DNA from: Methylobacterium sp. R2-1
GTDB lineage: Bacteria; Pseudomonadota; Alphaproteobacteria; Rhizobiales; Beijerinckiaceae
Assembly: GCF_014191355.1 (NCBI RefSeq)
Contig: NZ_JACHWM010000027.1
Location: 1 to 38,175 of the forward strand
Length of the DNA: 38,175 nucleotides
Direction: 5' to 3'
Numbering within the stretch: position 1 is the stretch's first letter; the number at the start of each line of letters is the position of its first letter. This document shows positions 22,493-31,531 of the stretch, piece after piece. The position numbers and the translations under genes are program-made. The notes under the pieces are model-generated. The model ran no database searches. It saw nothing but the letters and a program-made list of their open reading frames with translations, and had not been told where the DNA came from.

Positions 22493-24550
22493 ATGTCACA
22501 GGGCAGTGCGGTTGAAGATCGCCGGGTGCGAGTCGCCTGCGATGTCGGTGGTACGTTCACAGACATCTGTGTGTTGAGCGAAGCCACTGGTCGCATGCAT
22601 GTCGCGAAAGTTCCAACTACCCCTGATCCGATCGACGGCGTCCTCGCGGGGATCGAAGCAGGCGGTGTCAATCTCAACGATTTGCTTCTTTTCAAGCATG
22701 GAACAACCCTCGCCACGAACGCTCTAATTACGCGGCGGTTCCCGCCGGCAGTAATGGTCACAACGAAAGGCTTCCGGGACACAATCGAGATCCGCCGAGG
22801 TAACCGGGACGACTTGTGGGATACCTACAAGGAGATGGCAAAGCCTTATATCCGCCGCCGTGATCGACTGGTAGTTACTGAGCGGACCGACTACTCAGGC
22901 AAGATTGTCACTCCGCTTGATGAAGCCGAAGCCCTAGAGCTCGCGCGCATCATCAAAAAGCGTGGTGTGAAAACCATCGCAGTCTGCTTTGCCAACGCCT
23001 TCATCAACCCAGCGAACGAACAACGGATGCGCGACATCCTTGCTGCCGAGCTGCCTGAGGCGGTGATCTCGACCTCAAGCGATATCATGCCTGAAATCTT
23101 CGAGCATGAGCGGTTCTCGACCACCGTCGCCAATGCCGTTCTCGCACCCGTGGTAGGCAACTACGCCAGCCGCCTCGAGAGCCGGATGAAGGCCGGTGGA
23201 TACAAAGAGGATGTCCTCCTGCTGCATTCCGGCGGCGGTGTCATGACTGCCAAAATGTCCGAGCGCTATGCGGCTCGGCTATCCGCCTCCGGCATCGCCG
23301 CCGGCGCCATTGCAAGCCGTTTCGTTGCCGAGCAGGCCGGGTTCAAAAATTCCATCGGTCTCGACATGGGTGGCACTTCGACCGACGTGTCGCTCTGTGA
23401 CAACGGCGAGATCAACGTGACCAAGGAGTGGTTCGTTGAGTATGGCTACCCGATCTGCTTCCCGAGCATCGAGGTGCTGACCATTGGCGCTGGCGGAGGC
23501 TCACTCGCCTGGCTTGATGCAGCTAACTCGCTGCGCAATGGGCCGCAGTCGGCCGGATCTACGCCGGGACCAGCCTGCTACGGCCGCGGGGGTGAAAGCC
23601 CAACAAACTGTGATGCAAACGTCGTTCTCGGGCGGCTTTCTGATCGGCTGGCTGGCGGCAAGGTCGGGCTCGACAAGGCGCTTGCGACAAAGGCGGTCAA
23701 AACCGGCGTTGCCGACAAGCTTGGCATGTCCGTTGAGGATGCGGCCATCGCTATCCTGAAGGTCGCGAATGCCAACATGGCCGACGCCGTTCGCTTGCTG
23801 TCCATCCGGCGCGGCTATGATCCCCGCGACTTCGCTTTGGTGGCTTTCGGCGGTGCTGGTCCGCTGCACGGCGCCGCTCTCGCTAAGGATCTGTCGATCC
23901 CGGTCGTGCTCATCCCGCCAAATCCCGGTGTGACTTCAGCACTGGGCTGCCTGCTGGTCGACATCCAACACGACATCTCGCGTATGTATCTTGCCAAGGC
24001 AGACGACGTAAATATTCAGGACTTGGAACACACGTTCAAAGAACTCGAAGTTGAGGGCCGCGAGCGGCTCGTGACTGAAGGAGTTGCACCTGAAAACATG
24101 GTATTTCAGCGCAAGATAGATATGCGCTATCATGGTCAATGGCGAGCCCTGTCAATCAACATCTCCTCGCCCGTCCAGTCTCTAGCTGAGTCTATTGCCT
24201 ACTTCCATGAGGAGCATGGCCGTGAGCACAACTACTCGCGGCCCGGTGCGCCAGTCGAAATCTATCGGGTTAGCGTCATAGCGACCGGCGTTACATCCAA
24301 AGCCAAATTCGCAGATTTCGATCCAGTCGACGCCGAGGCTAAGCCGGTGGGCACCCGCCGCGTTCGCTTTGACGAGTTGCCGGAAGCTATCGACGCGCCG
24401 GTTTACGATCGTGCTGAGCTTCAGTCTGGCATGGCGGTCACCGGTCCTGCCATGATCGATCAACTCGACTCCACCGTCATTGTACCGCCTGGCGTAACCG
24501 CGGAAGTCGATCGCTCCCTCACGCTCGTGATGCGTATCCCGCAGGCCTGA
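22493..24550 (+). CDS. hyuA: Hydantoinase/oxoprolinase subunit A (HyuA family)
   Basis: A 685-aa protein. ATG 22493 is chosen for its AGGGAAG ribosome site. The N-terminus has the ATP-binding VACDVGGTFTDICV motif, with GTTLATNAL and TKGFRDTIEI typical of HyuA. A second ATPase loop, GLDMGGTSTDVSL, lies near residue 290, and AFGGAGPLHG near 455. HyuA/HyuB pairs use ATP to hydrolyse cyclic amides: N-methylhydantoin, 5-oxoproline, caprolactam or N-methylpyrrolidone, with acetone carboxylase as a relative. The exact substrate cannot be read from sequence. hyuB follows 58 bases later. Position behind an AmiR-type terminator implies induction by an amide-like ligand. Confidence 0.88.
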   Translation: MSQGSAVEDRRVRVACDVGGTFTDICVLSEATGRMHVAKVPTTPDPIDGVLAGIEAGGVNLNDLLLFKHGTTLATNALITRRFPPAVMVTTKGFRDTIEIRRGNRDDLWDTYKEMAKPYIRRRDRLVVTERTDYSGKIVTPLDEAEALELARIIKKRGVKTIAVCFANAFINPANEQRMRDILAAELPEAVISTSSDIMPEIFEHERFSTTVANAVLAPVVGNYASRLESRMKAGGYKEDVLLLHSGGGVMTAKMSERYAARLSASGIAAGAIASRFVAEQAGFKNSIGLDMGGTSTDVSLCDNGEINVTKEWFVEYGYPICFPSIEVLTIGAGGGSLAWLDAANSLRNGPQSAGSTPGPACYGRGGESPTNCDANVVLGRLSDRLAGGKVGLDKALATKAVKTGVADKLGMSVEDAAIAILKVANANMADAVRLLSIRRGYDPRDFALVAFGGAGPLHGAALAKDLSIPVVLIPPNPGVTSALGCLLVDIQHDISRMYLAKADDVNIQDLEHTFKELEVEGRERLVTEGVAPENMVFQRKIDMRYHGQWRALSINISSPVQSLAESIAYFHEEHGREHNYSRPGAPVEIYRVSVIATGVTSKAKFADFDPVDAEAKPVGTRRVRFDELPEAIDAPVYDRAELQSGMAVTGPAMIDQLDSTVIVPPGVTAEVDRSLTLVMRIPQA

Positions 24551-24608
24551 GCACAGTCGGCTCATCCAGCCTCATATCGCGGTGAAACCTACAAAAGGAA
24601 CACTCACA

Positions 24609-26633
24609 ATGTCATCTGCCGAAACAGATCACGGACTCGATCCAGTCACATTCGAAGTCCTAAAAAACGCTTACGTTAACATCGTCGATCAGATGGCGGA
24701 ACAGATCTTCCGCACCTGCTACTCATTCGTGATCTGGTCACGCGACTTCTCCTCGGCGCTTTGCGACGTCAACGGAGACACCATCATGCAGGGATCCGGC
24801 GACATCGCAGCCCATGTCGGAACCCTTCACTACACTGCAAAGGCCGTCATCAAGGCGTTCAAAGGCGACATTCACCCTGGCGACGTGTTTGTGGTGAACG
24901 ACGTTTACCAGGGAGGAACTCACTTCAACGATACCCGCATTGTGCGTCCAATGTTCTACAAGGACGAGCTGCTTGGCTTTTCCCAAGCTAACGGACACTG
25001 GGCCGACGTTGGCGGTGCTACACCCGGTTCCTTCAACGTCAACGCACTAGACCATATGGCAGAGGGCCTTCGCATCACGCCGGTTCGCGTGTGGAGCAAG
25101 GGTCAGCAACTTAAAGACGTGTGCAATCTTATTGCTTCCAATACTCGAGCACCTGCTGACATCATCGGTGACATGGAGGCTCAAGCAGAAGCCACGAAGG
25201 TTGCCGAGCAGGAAATCTGCCGTCTTGTTGAAAAGTATGGTCTGGACGTCATTAAAACCTCTTTCACAGCGGTGCAGGATTACGTTGAGACGCTCACCCG
25301 CCAGCGAGTTGCCGCGCTGCCGGACGGAGTCTGGGAGACGGAAGACTACATCGACCTCGATCCGGGCGTCGGTGAGGGGCTCATCCCGATCCGGGTGCGC
25401 ATGACGATCAAGGGTGACACGGTCCATTACGACCTGTCGAAATCGCACCCCACGAGCATTCGATGCTTCCTCAACGCCTGCTATGGGGGTTCGTTCGCGG
25501 CCATCGTCGCGGGCACCAAGATGCAGTTCCCCGAGATCCCGTTGAACTCTGGTTTCTACCGGGTAGTAACCGTCGACCTTGGTCCTGAAGGCTCCGTGGT
25601 CAACGCATCCTGGCCGACACCAGTCGCAGGTTTCTGCTCGGGACCTTTCGAAAAGATTATGAACTCTATCTTTGAGCTCTGGGCTGAAGTTTTGCCAGAG
25701 CGAGCCATGGCATGTACCTTCAATCTCGACTACCTACTGATTGGCGGCTTAGATAAGCGGGGCGGCTCTGATAGCCAGAAGTACTTTATGTGGTACGACT
25801 GGATGGTTGGCGGTTGGGGAGCCCGTAACGGTCGCGACGGATGGGCGGCGACTGGTCCGGTGTTCGGCGTACAACTTGGGACTCAGCCGTTTGAGGGACA
25901 AGAGCGGCTAGCCCCCGTCCTCACTACCGCCCATGAGCTTCGGGTCGACTCGGGAGGTCCTGGCGAGTCGCGAGGCGGCATGGGTGTCGACAAGGGTGTC
26001 ATCCTCACTCAGGTCGACAGGACCGTCGTGTCCTACTGCTGCGACCGCGAGCGGTCGATCACCTGGGGCCTGTGGGGCGGTTTGCCTTCGATCCCTCACG
26101 GTGTCTGGGTGAACGAGGGCATGGAGAACGAGCGCTATCTTGGCTCTATGTTCTCGAATGAGCCCTTGGAGGCAGGCGACCTCGTCAGTCGTCCCTCTGC
26201 CGGCGGCGGTGGTCTCGGTGATCCTCTCGAGCGGGATCCTGACATGGTCTGCGAGGATGTCGCGGACGGCTACGTCTCACTCCACCGCGCCGCTATCGAC
26301 TACGGCGTCATCGTAAAAACTATCGATGCCGATCTCGCTCAGTATGCAGTTGACCGCGAGGCAACCCTAGCGAAGCGGTCCTTCATTCGGGCCAATCGCG
26401 CCAAGTGGCTTGACGAGGACCCGAAGGCGATCGCCGCCAAATACAAGACGGGTGAGCTCACAATGATGGATCTCATTCGACAATACGGCGTGATTGTGAA
26501 TTGGGGTAGCGGCGAGCTGCTCGAAAAGACGACCGAACAGTTCCGCGCCATGCTGAAGCGCCGCTCCACGCCTTACTGGAGCAAGCGTATCCAGGCAGGC
26601 TCTAGCGCTAACGTGACACTTAAGATCGCCTAA
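24609..26633 (+). CDS. hyuB: Hydantoinase/oxoprolinase subunit B (HyuB family)
   Basis: A 674-aa protein. I start at MSSAETDHGLDPVTFEVL (24609), since the DPVTFEVLKN opening is the family's and AAGGA lies upstream. Diagnostic stretches are QIFRTCYSFVIWSRDFS, AHVGTLHYTAKAVI, GDVFVVNDVYQGGTHFNDT and NGHWADVGG in the N-terminal half, and SGGPGESRGGMG with a glycine-rich GGGGLGDP near the C-terminus. It forms the hydrolytic partner of HyuA in ATP-dependent lactam or imide opening. Length is longer than plain N-methylhydantoinase beta subunits but usual for caprolactamase and acetone-carboxylase-like relatives. Specificity is unknown. Confidence 0.87.
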   Translation: MSSAETDHGLDPVTFEVLKNAYVNIVDQMAEQIFRTCYSFVIWSRDFSSALCDVNGDTIMQGSGDIAAHVGTLHYTAKAVIKAFKGDIHPGDVFVVNDVYQGGTHFNDTRIVRPMFYKDELLGFSQANGHWADVGGATPGSFNVNALDHMAEGLRITPVRVWSKGQQLKDVCNLIASNTRAPADIIGDMEAQAEATKVAEQEICRLVEKYGLDVIKTSFTAVQDYVETLTRQRVAALPDGVWETEDYIDLDPGVGEGLIPIRVRMTIKGDTVHYDLSKSHPTSIRCFLNACYGGSFAAIVAGTKMQFPEIPLNSGFYRVVTVDLGPEGSVVNASWPTPVAGFCSGPFEKIMNSIFELWAEVLPERAMACTFNLDYLLIGGLDKRGGSDSQKYFMWYDWMVGGWGARNGRDGWAATGPVFGVQLGTQPFEGQERLAPVLTTAHELRVDSGGPGESRGGMGVDKGVILTQVDRTVVSYCCDRERSITWGLWGGLPSIPHGVWVNEGMENERYLGSMFSNEPLEAGDLVSRPSAGGGGLGDPLERDPDMVCEDVADGYVSLHRAAIDYGVIVKTIDADLAQYAVDREATLAKRSFIRANRAKWLDEDPKAIAAKYKTGELTMMDLIRQYGVIVNWGSGELLEKTTEQFRAMLKRRSTPYWSKRIQAGSSANVTLKIA

Positions 26634-26644
26634 AGGTGCCCATA

Positions 26645-26683
26645 GGCAAGCGGCCGGAGCAATCACCACTCTGGCTGCTTGCC
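26645..26683 (+). other. Intercistronic hairpin between hyuB and the ABC genes
   Basis: ggcaagcggcc (26645-26655) pairs with ggctgcttgcc (26673-26683), 10 of 11 Watson-Crick plus one G-T, around a 17-base loop. No T-run follows. It probably stabilises the upstream mRNA or causes partial termination that sets the ratio of enzyme to transporter. Confidence 0.45.
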
Positions 26684-26772
26684 GCCCCAATATCAGGAAA
26701 CACCCAGCACGCGCTCCAGCGCCTCAAGTCAATACGCCGCTCTTCGATTGTCAGGTGCACCGGAAGACGAAC

Positions 26773-28017
26773 ATGACCACATTCAACCGTCGATCCGTTC
26801 TGAGGGCCGCCGCTGCCGGAGCAGCGTTTGGAGCTGCACCAGCGTACCTACGCAGTGCAGCTGCCGCCGACATCATCCAGGTGGCGGGCATTCACGATGC
26901 TTCAGGAGGCATCGATATCTACGGTCGGCCGATGATCAACTGCCTGACGCTCGCGGTGGAGGAGTTGAATGCGAAGGGTGGAGTCTTAGGACGGCAAATT
27001 GCCCTTAAGAACTACGATCCTCAGTCCAACATGCAGCTCTACACCCAGTATGCGACGGAGGCGGCAACCCGTCAGAAGGCAGCCGTAGTTTTTGGAGGAA
27101 TTATCTCCGCGTCACGTGAGGCCATGCGACCAGCACTCAGGCGCTACCACGTCCCCTACTTCTACAGTTTGCTTTACGAAGGTGGCGTGTGCGACCGCAA
27201 CGTTTTTTGCATGGGATCAACGCCGGCTCAGACGCTGCAGAAGTTCGTCCCCTTCGCGATGAAGCGTTTTAACGCGAAAAAGATCTATGTGCTGGCTGCC
27301 GACTACAACTACGGGCAGATCACGGCCAAATGGATCAAGAAGTTCGCCTCTGAAAACGGTGGCGACGTAGCGCAAGCGGACTTCTTCCCACTTGATGTCA
27401 ATGATTTCGGACCAACAATCCGCAAAATACAATCTACCAAACCAGACCTTATCATGTCGGTTCTTGTCGGTGCTGCACACAATTCGTTTTATCGCCAGTG
27501 GGTCGCATCAGGGATGAAAGATAAAATCCCGATGGCATCGACTACTTTCGGCATTGGAAACGAGCAATCTCTGACAACTCCAGACGAACACAACGGTATT
27601 ATTGTGTCATACGCCTATTTAGATGGCATCAAGACACCAGAGAACATTGATTTTATTAAGAGATATAAGTCTCGGTTTGGAGAGAAGGCTGACGCTGTCA
27701 CGGAGGGGGCAGCGATGACCTATCATGCTGTTAACCTATGGGCAAACGCTGTAAAAGAGGCCGGATCTATTGAGTCATCCAAAGTGATTGCTACGCTTGA
27801 GAACGGGCTTTCTCTGACAGGACCAGCGGGCAAAACCACCATTGACGCTGCGACTCATCACGACGTCCTAGATGTTTACATCGCTGAAGTGCGTGGCGGC
27901 GCCTACCACGTGCTCGAAAGTCACCAGCAGCAGAGGCCAGCGGACACTGCTGCCGTTTGCGACCTCCAGAAGAACCCCAACGAAACTAAGCAGTTCGTCA
28001 TCGACGTCAAAGTCTAG
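26773..28017 (+). CDS. Urt/Liv-type ABC transporter substrate-binding protein
   Basis: A 414-aa protein starting at MTTFNRRSVLRAAAAG (26773). The RRSVLR pair followed by a hydrophobic Ala-rich run and AAAADI suggests a Tat signal peptide cut near residue 35. The mature part is a type I binding fold of the urea/short-chain amide subgroup: EELNAKGGVLGRQIAL, AAVVFGGIISASREAM, YGQITAKWIKKF and SFYRQWVASGM. It shares fold and ancestry with AmiC at 20542 but is exported, while AmiC is not. It would deliver the ligand to the permeases encoded next. Ligand identity is unknown; an amide, urea derivative or cyclic amide fits the neighbours. Confidence 0.85.
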   Translation: MTTFNRRSVLRAAAAGAAFGAAPAYLRSAAAADIIQVAGIHDASGGIDIYGRPMINCLTLAVEELNAKGGVLGRQIALKNYDPQSNMQLYTQYATEAATRQKAAVVFGGIISASREAMRPALRRYHVPYFYSLLYEGGVCDRNVFCMGSTPAQTLQKFVPFAMKRFNAKKIYVLAADYNYGQITAKWIKKFASENGGDVAQADFFPLDVNDFGPTIRKIQSTKPDLIMSVLVGAAHNSFYRQWVASGMKDKIPMASTTFGIGNEQSLTTPDEHNGIIVSYAYLDGIKTPENIDFIKRYKSRFGEKADAVTEGAAMTYHAVNLWANAVKEAGSIESSKVIATLENGLSLTGPAGKTTIDAATHHDVLDVYIAEVRGGAYHVLESHQQQRPADTAAVCDLQKNPNETKQFVIDVKV

Positions 28018-28083
28018 CGAAACTGGCTGGACGTTTTTGGCGCAACCGTTGCCGGGTGATGACCATAAAACTGAGGTGTTGGG

Positions 28084-28950
28084 ATGGACTATGCCCTTAT
28101 CGTGCTGCTTCAGGTGATAGCCACGGTCGCAAATCTGGCCATGATCAGCGCAGGACTCGCCGTTATCTTCGGGATGATGCGTATTATCAATATGGCGCAC
28201 GGTGAATTCCTGATGGTCGGCGGATACACTGCGCTTGTTTCACATCAGGCAGGGCTCAACCTTTGGGTCGCGATCTTTTTAGTTGCTCCTATTGTTGTCG
28301 GCTTGATTGGCGCGGTCGTCGAGCGGCTCGTCATCCGCCGCCTGTACGGCCGCATGATCGACACGATGCTAGCGACCTGGGGGGTAAGCTTGGCGCTTGT
28401 CGGGCTGATAACGATTGCGTTTGGTAATACGGTTGCGGGAATTTCGCCGCCGCTCGGCAGTGTCGAAATCGGCGCCTATGCGATCGGCTGTTACGAGCTG
28501 TTTGTCGGCGGAGTCACAGCCATACTGTTTTTGGCGGGCTGGCTTGTTTTGGCCCGGACGCAACTGGGTCTGATCGCACGTGCGGCGATGCAGAACCGGG
28601 AAATGGCAGCCGCTCTGGGCGTGGATCCGGCCAAAGTCTATGCAACGACTTTTGTCCTTGGTGCGGCTATTAGTGGGCTGGCAGGCGCATTGATCGCCCC
28701 TATTACTGGCGTTGTTCCGTCAATTGGTGCAACGTACATCGCCAAAGCATTTATAACTGTTATTTCCGGCGGAACCTCTATTCTTGCTGGAACTCTTAGC
28801 GCTGCGGGTTTGCTTGGCGCGGTAAACTCGATGTTCTCTTTCCTGATGACTCCTGTGCTGGGTGAGGTAGCGTTGCTCGCCTGCGCGGTCGTGCTGCTAC
28901 GCTTGCTGCCTCAGGGCATTACGGGCCGATATTTCCGGAGAGCACTGTGA
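28084..28950 (+). CDS. Branched-chain/urea-type ABC permease, LivH/UrtB type
   Basis: A 288-aa inner-membrane permease with about eight hydrophobic segments. Family marks include GLAVIFGMMRIINMAHGEFLM near residues 24-44, RTQLGLIARAAMQNREMAAALGVDP around 158-183 (the cytoplasmic coupling loop) and the Gly/Ala-rich AAISGLAGALIAP. It pairs with the LivM/UrtC-type permease, whose GTG start overlaps its TGA (GTGA at 28947-28950). The gene sits 66 bases after the binding protein. Lower GC than the plasmid backbone matches the rest of the transporter operon. Confidence 0.87.
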   Translation: MDYALIVLLQVIATVANLAMISAGLAVIFGMMRIINMAHGEFLMVGGYTALVSHQAGLNLWVAIFLVAPIVVGLIGAVVERLVIRRLYGRMIDTMLATWGVSLALVGLITIAFGNTVAGISPPLGSVEIGAYAIGCYELFVGGVTAILFLAGWLVLARTQLGLIARAAMQNREMAAALGVDPAKVYATTFVLGAAISGLAGALIAPITGVVPSIGATYIAKAFITVISGGTSILAGTLSAAGLLGAVNSMFSFLMTPVLGEVALLACAVVLLRLLPQGITGRYFRRAL

Positions 28951-30011
28951 CTGGTTCGCTGCGTTCCGCCCTTGGCTACGTCGCTGTTGCAGCGGCTGCA
29001 TACTACGCCCTTGTCGTCGTCCCGCGTGACGGAGATATCGCCGTCATGATCAACGGATCGATTTATGCGGGCTATGCAATACTGGCACTGTCTCTAGCTT
29101 TGATTTGGGGGTTCGGGGGCATTTTGTCATTCGGGCAGGCGTCGTTTTTCGGGCTCGCAGGATATGTCTATGCTATCGCCGGCATAAACCTCGGCGATAC
29201 GGCGGTGGCGCTCTTCCTGGCTGTGGCCGCTTCGGCAGCCTTCGCCGCTATCCTTGGCTATTTCATGTTCTGGGGACGACTTTCTGACGTCTATCTTGGC
29301 GTAATAACTCTAACTGTGTCGCTTATACTGTTTCGTTTCTTCAATCAGACGGCTGGGGAGGAGTGGACAATCGGCGCTGCTCCTCTCGGCGGTTTCAACG
29401 GAATTCCGTCAACGCCGATCTTGACCCCGATCGGCCATCCGGATCAGCCATTGTCACCGGAAAATATCTACATCCTCTCAGTTATGGCGCTAGCGTTTTG
29501 CTATCTGCTTTGCCGGTTTGTTATCGCGACAAGGTTCGGCCGGGCAGTGGTTGCAATCCGCGAAAACCCAGTTCGCGCAGAACTGCTCGGCTACGATACT
29601 CGGCTGTACAAGTTGGGTGTCTTCGTAATCGGCGGTGCAATCGCTGGTCTCGGAGGAGTGGTTTTTGCGAACTCGGTTTTCGTAAGCCCGACCATGTTCA
29701 ATCTGCAAACCAATGGGCAGGTCATCATCTGGGTAATCGTAGGCGGCTTAGGCACGCTGGCGGGCCCTGTCCTTGGCTGCTTCGCAATGCTGGCACTCTC
29801 AACCTGGCTCGGATCTCTTAATGGCGTCGCATCCGGCTGGACGGATCCTAACCTTGTTATGGGTGCAGTTCTGACTGTCTGCGTTGTCACTCTGCGTCAG
29901 GGGCTGCTCCCTACGGTCGTTGCCGCTGGGGAACGCCTCATAGCGACGCTCTTGAGGCGCATCAGGATACAGAAGTTTGGCCAACCTCATGCTGTGGATG
30001 AGCCCCTATGA
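28947..30011 (+). CDS. Branched-chain/urea-type ABC permease, LivM/UrtC type
   Basis: A 354-aa inner-membrane permease with about ten hydrophobic segments and GTG start. Family marks are LSLALIWGFGGILSFGQASFFGLAGY (about 48-75), the coupling-loop pattern RFGRAVVAIRENPVRAELLGYD near 200, and VIWVIVGGLGTLAGPVLG near 265. It forms the second half of the channel with the product of 28084-28950. Start and stop overlap both neighbours by four bases (GTGA and ATGA), so expression is tightly coupled. Confidence 0.87.
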   Translation: MTGSLRSALGYVAVAAAAYYALVVVPRDGDIAVMINGSIYAGYAILALSLALIWGFGGILSFGQASFFGLAGYVYAIAGINLGDTAVALFLAVAASAAFAAILGYFMFWGRLSDVYLGVITLTVSLILFRFFNQTAGEEWTIGAAPLGGFNGIPSTPILTPIGHPDQPLSPENIYILSVMALAFCYLLCRFVIATRFGRAVVAIRENPVRAELLGYDTRLYKLGVFVIGGAIAGLGGVVFANSVFVSPTMFNLQTNGQVIIWVIVGGLGTLAGPVLGCFAMLALSTWLGSLNGVASGWTDPNLVMGAVLTVCVVTLRQGLLPTVVAAGERLIATLLRRIRIQKFGQPHAVDEPL

Positions 30012-30733
30012 GCGCGACACCTCCGCTCCTCGAAGCACGCGGGCTCGTCATGCGCTTCGGCGGCGTAACCGCTGTTGGCGGTGTCAGCATGTCCATTGGT
30101 GAAGGCGAGCTTCGCTGCCTTATCGGCCCAAACGGAGCCGGCAAGAGTACGTTCTTCAAGATGCTGTCTGGACAACTCCTTCCTACAGCAGGCGAAGTGC
30201 TCCTGCGGGGTCGGAGCATTGCTGGCTTGCATGCAGCCAGCATCGCGCGCCTGGGTGTCGGTGTAAAAACCCAGACGCCTAGCGTGTTTGACGGTTTGAG
30301 TGTTCTGGAAAGCGTTCGTATTGCGACGAACGCGATCTTACCACCCAACCTCGCTCGACGCCGGGCAGATGAAGCTCTCGAGCGCATGCAGATCGGCCAT
30401 CTTGCCAAAGCAGTAGTTGGCAGTCTTGCTCATGGTCAGCGGCAGCTCGTAGAACTTTCTATGGTTGTGTCTCAGGCGCCCGATCTAATCTTACTCGACG
30501 AACCTGCGGCTGGCATGACAGGTCGTGAAGTTGAGCGGCTTGGCGACCTTATCATAGACCTCGTTCGCACCTGCTCCGTGATCGTTGTCGAACATGACAT
30601 GGAGTTCATCCGGCGCATCGCGCGAACCGTCACAGTCTTCAATCGCGGTGTAGTCCTTGCGGAAGGGCCGGCGGCAGAGGTGATGTCTGATGCCCGTGTG
30701 CGGGACGTCTATCTTGGCAAGGAGGCGGCATGA
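30008..30733 (+). CDS. ABC transporter ATP-binding protein, LivG/UrtD type
   Basis: A 241-aa ATPase. Walker A is GPNGAGKST (residues 40-48), the signature is the non-classical SLAHGQRQ (139-146) usual for LivG/UrtD proteins, and Walker B is LILLDEP (160-166), with the H-loop in VVEHDMEFI. It powers the two permeases as a heterodimer with the next gene. Its ATG overlaps the upstream stop and its own stop overlaps the next ATG. Confidence 0.9.
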   Translation: MSATPPLLEARGLVMRFGGVTAVGGVSMSIGEGELRCLIGPNGAGKSTFFKMLSGQLLPTAGEVLLRGRSIAGLHAASIARLGVGVKTQTPSVFDGLSVLESVRIATNAILPPNLARRRADEALERMQIGHLAKAVVGSLAHGQRQLVELSMVVSQAPDLILLDEPAAGMTGREVERLGDLIIDLVRTCSVIVVEHDMEFIRRIARTVTVFNRGVVLAEGPAAEVMSDARVRDVYLGKEAA

Positions 30734-31398
30734 CCATTCTGAGTGTCAACGAATTAGCCGCAGGCTACGGCCAGATCCGCGTTCTGCATAACGTGTCGTT
30801 TGGCATCAAAGAAGCTGAAATACTTGGCATCCTTGGTCACAATGGCATGGGAAAAAGCACACTGCTCAAAACAATCAGTGGAGCCATACGCCCTACGGCC
30901 GGGTCTATCTCCTTTAATGGCATCGATATTGCGAAAGCACCAGCGCATGTGCGTGCCCGCCATCGTCTAGGGTATGTTCCGCAAGGACGGCAGATCTTTC
31001 CTGGTTTGACGGTAAGGGAGAACATGACATTTGCAGCACGCGCATCTGGCACTCCTTTGGGGATCGTCGACGAGATGATCGAGAGGTTTCCTAGACTTCA
31101 ATCGATTTTGGGTCGAGCGGGCGGTGTACTGTCCGGCGGCGAGCAGCAGATTCTTGCCTTGGCGCGTTGTCTCTGTGCGCGACCGGTCCTCATCTTATTG
31201 GACGAACCAACAGAAGGGATCCAGCCGTCGATCCGAGATGAGATCGTCGAAACCCTGATCAGACTGCGAAACGAGTTGCAATTATCAATTCTTCTGGTTG
31301 AGCAGAACTTAAAGTTCATGACGGACCTCGCTGACCGCATCCTCCACATGGAGAAGGGTCGCTTGGACCACGCCGCTACGCCACCAACAGCAGCCTGA
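30730..31398 (+). CDS. ABC transporter ATP-binding protein, LivF/UrtE type
   Basis: A 222-aa ATPase. Walker A is GHNGMGKST (residues 36-44), Q-loop in GYVPQGRQIFPGLTV, signature LSGGEQQ (134-140), Walker B LILLDEP (154-160) and H-loop LLVEQNLKF. The EGIQPS sequence after Walker B is typical of LivF/UrtE. It is the last gene of the ABC set, completing a five-component importer. Confidence 0.9.
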   Translation: MTILSVNELAAGYGQIRVLHNVSFGIKEAEILGILGHNGMGKSTLLKTISGAIRPTAGSISFNGIDIAKAPAHVRARHRLGYVPQGRQIFPGLTVRENMTFAARASGTPLGIVDEMIERFPRLQSILGRAGGVLSGGEQQILALARCLCARPVLILLDEPTEGIQPSIRDEIVETLIRLRNELQLSILLVEQNLKFMTDLADRILHMEKGRLDHAATPPTAA

Positions 31399-31454
31399 AG
31401 CTTTAGCGCCTGGGGAAATCTGGCGCTCGCATCAATGCGTGAGCACTAAACAAT

Positions 31455-31475
31455 CGCCGCAACTGCGCTGCGGCG
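31455..31475 (+). terminator. Terminator-like hairpin after the ABC operon
   Basis: cgccgca-actgcgc-tgcggcg is a perfect 7-bp stem in the 133-base gap after the ABC genes. No T-run follows, so it is at best a weak or Rho-assisted terminator, or an mRNA stabiliser before the next gene. Confidence 0.35.
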
Positions 31476-31531
31476 AGCGGGATTGCTTGCGCCCAACCGC
31501 CTAGAACATGGGCTGAAAACGGAGTCAGGCA

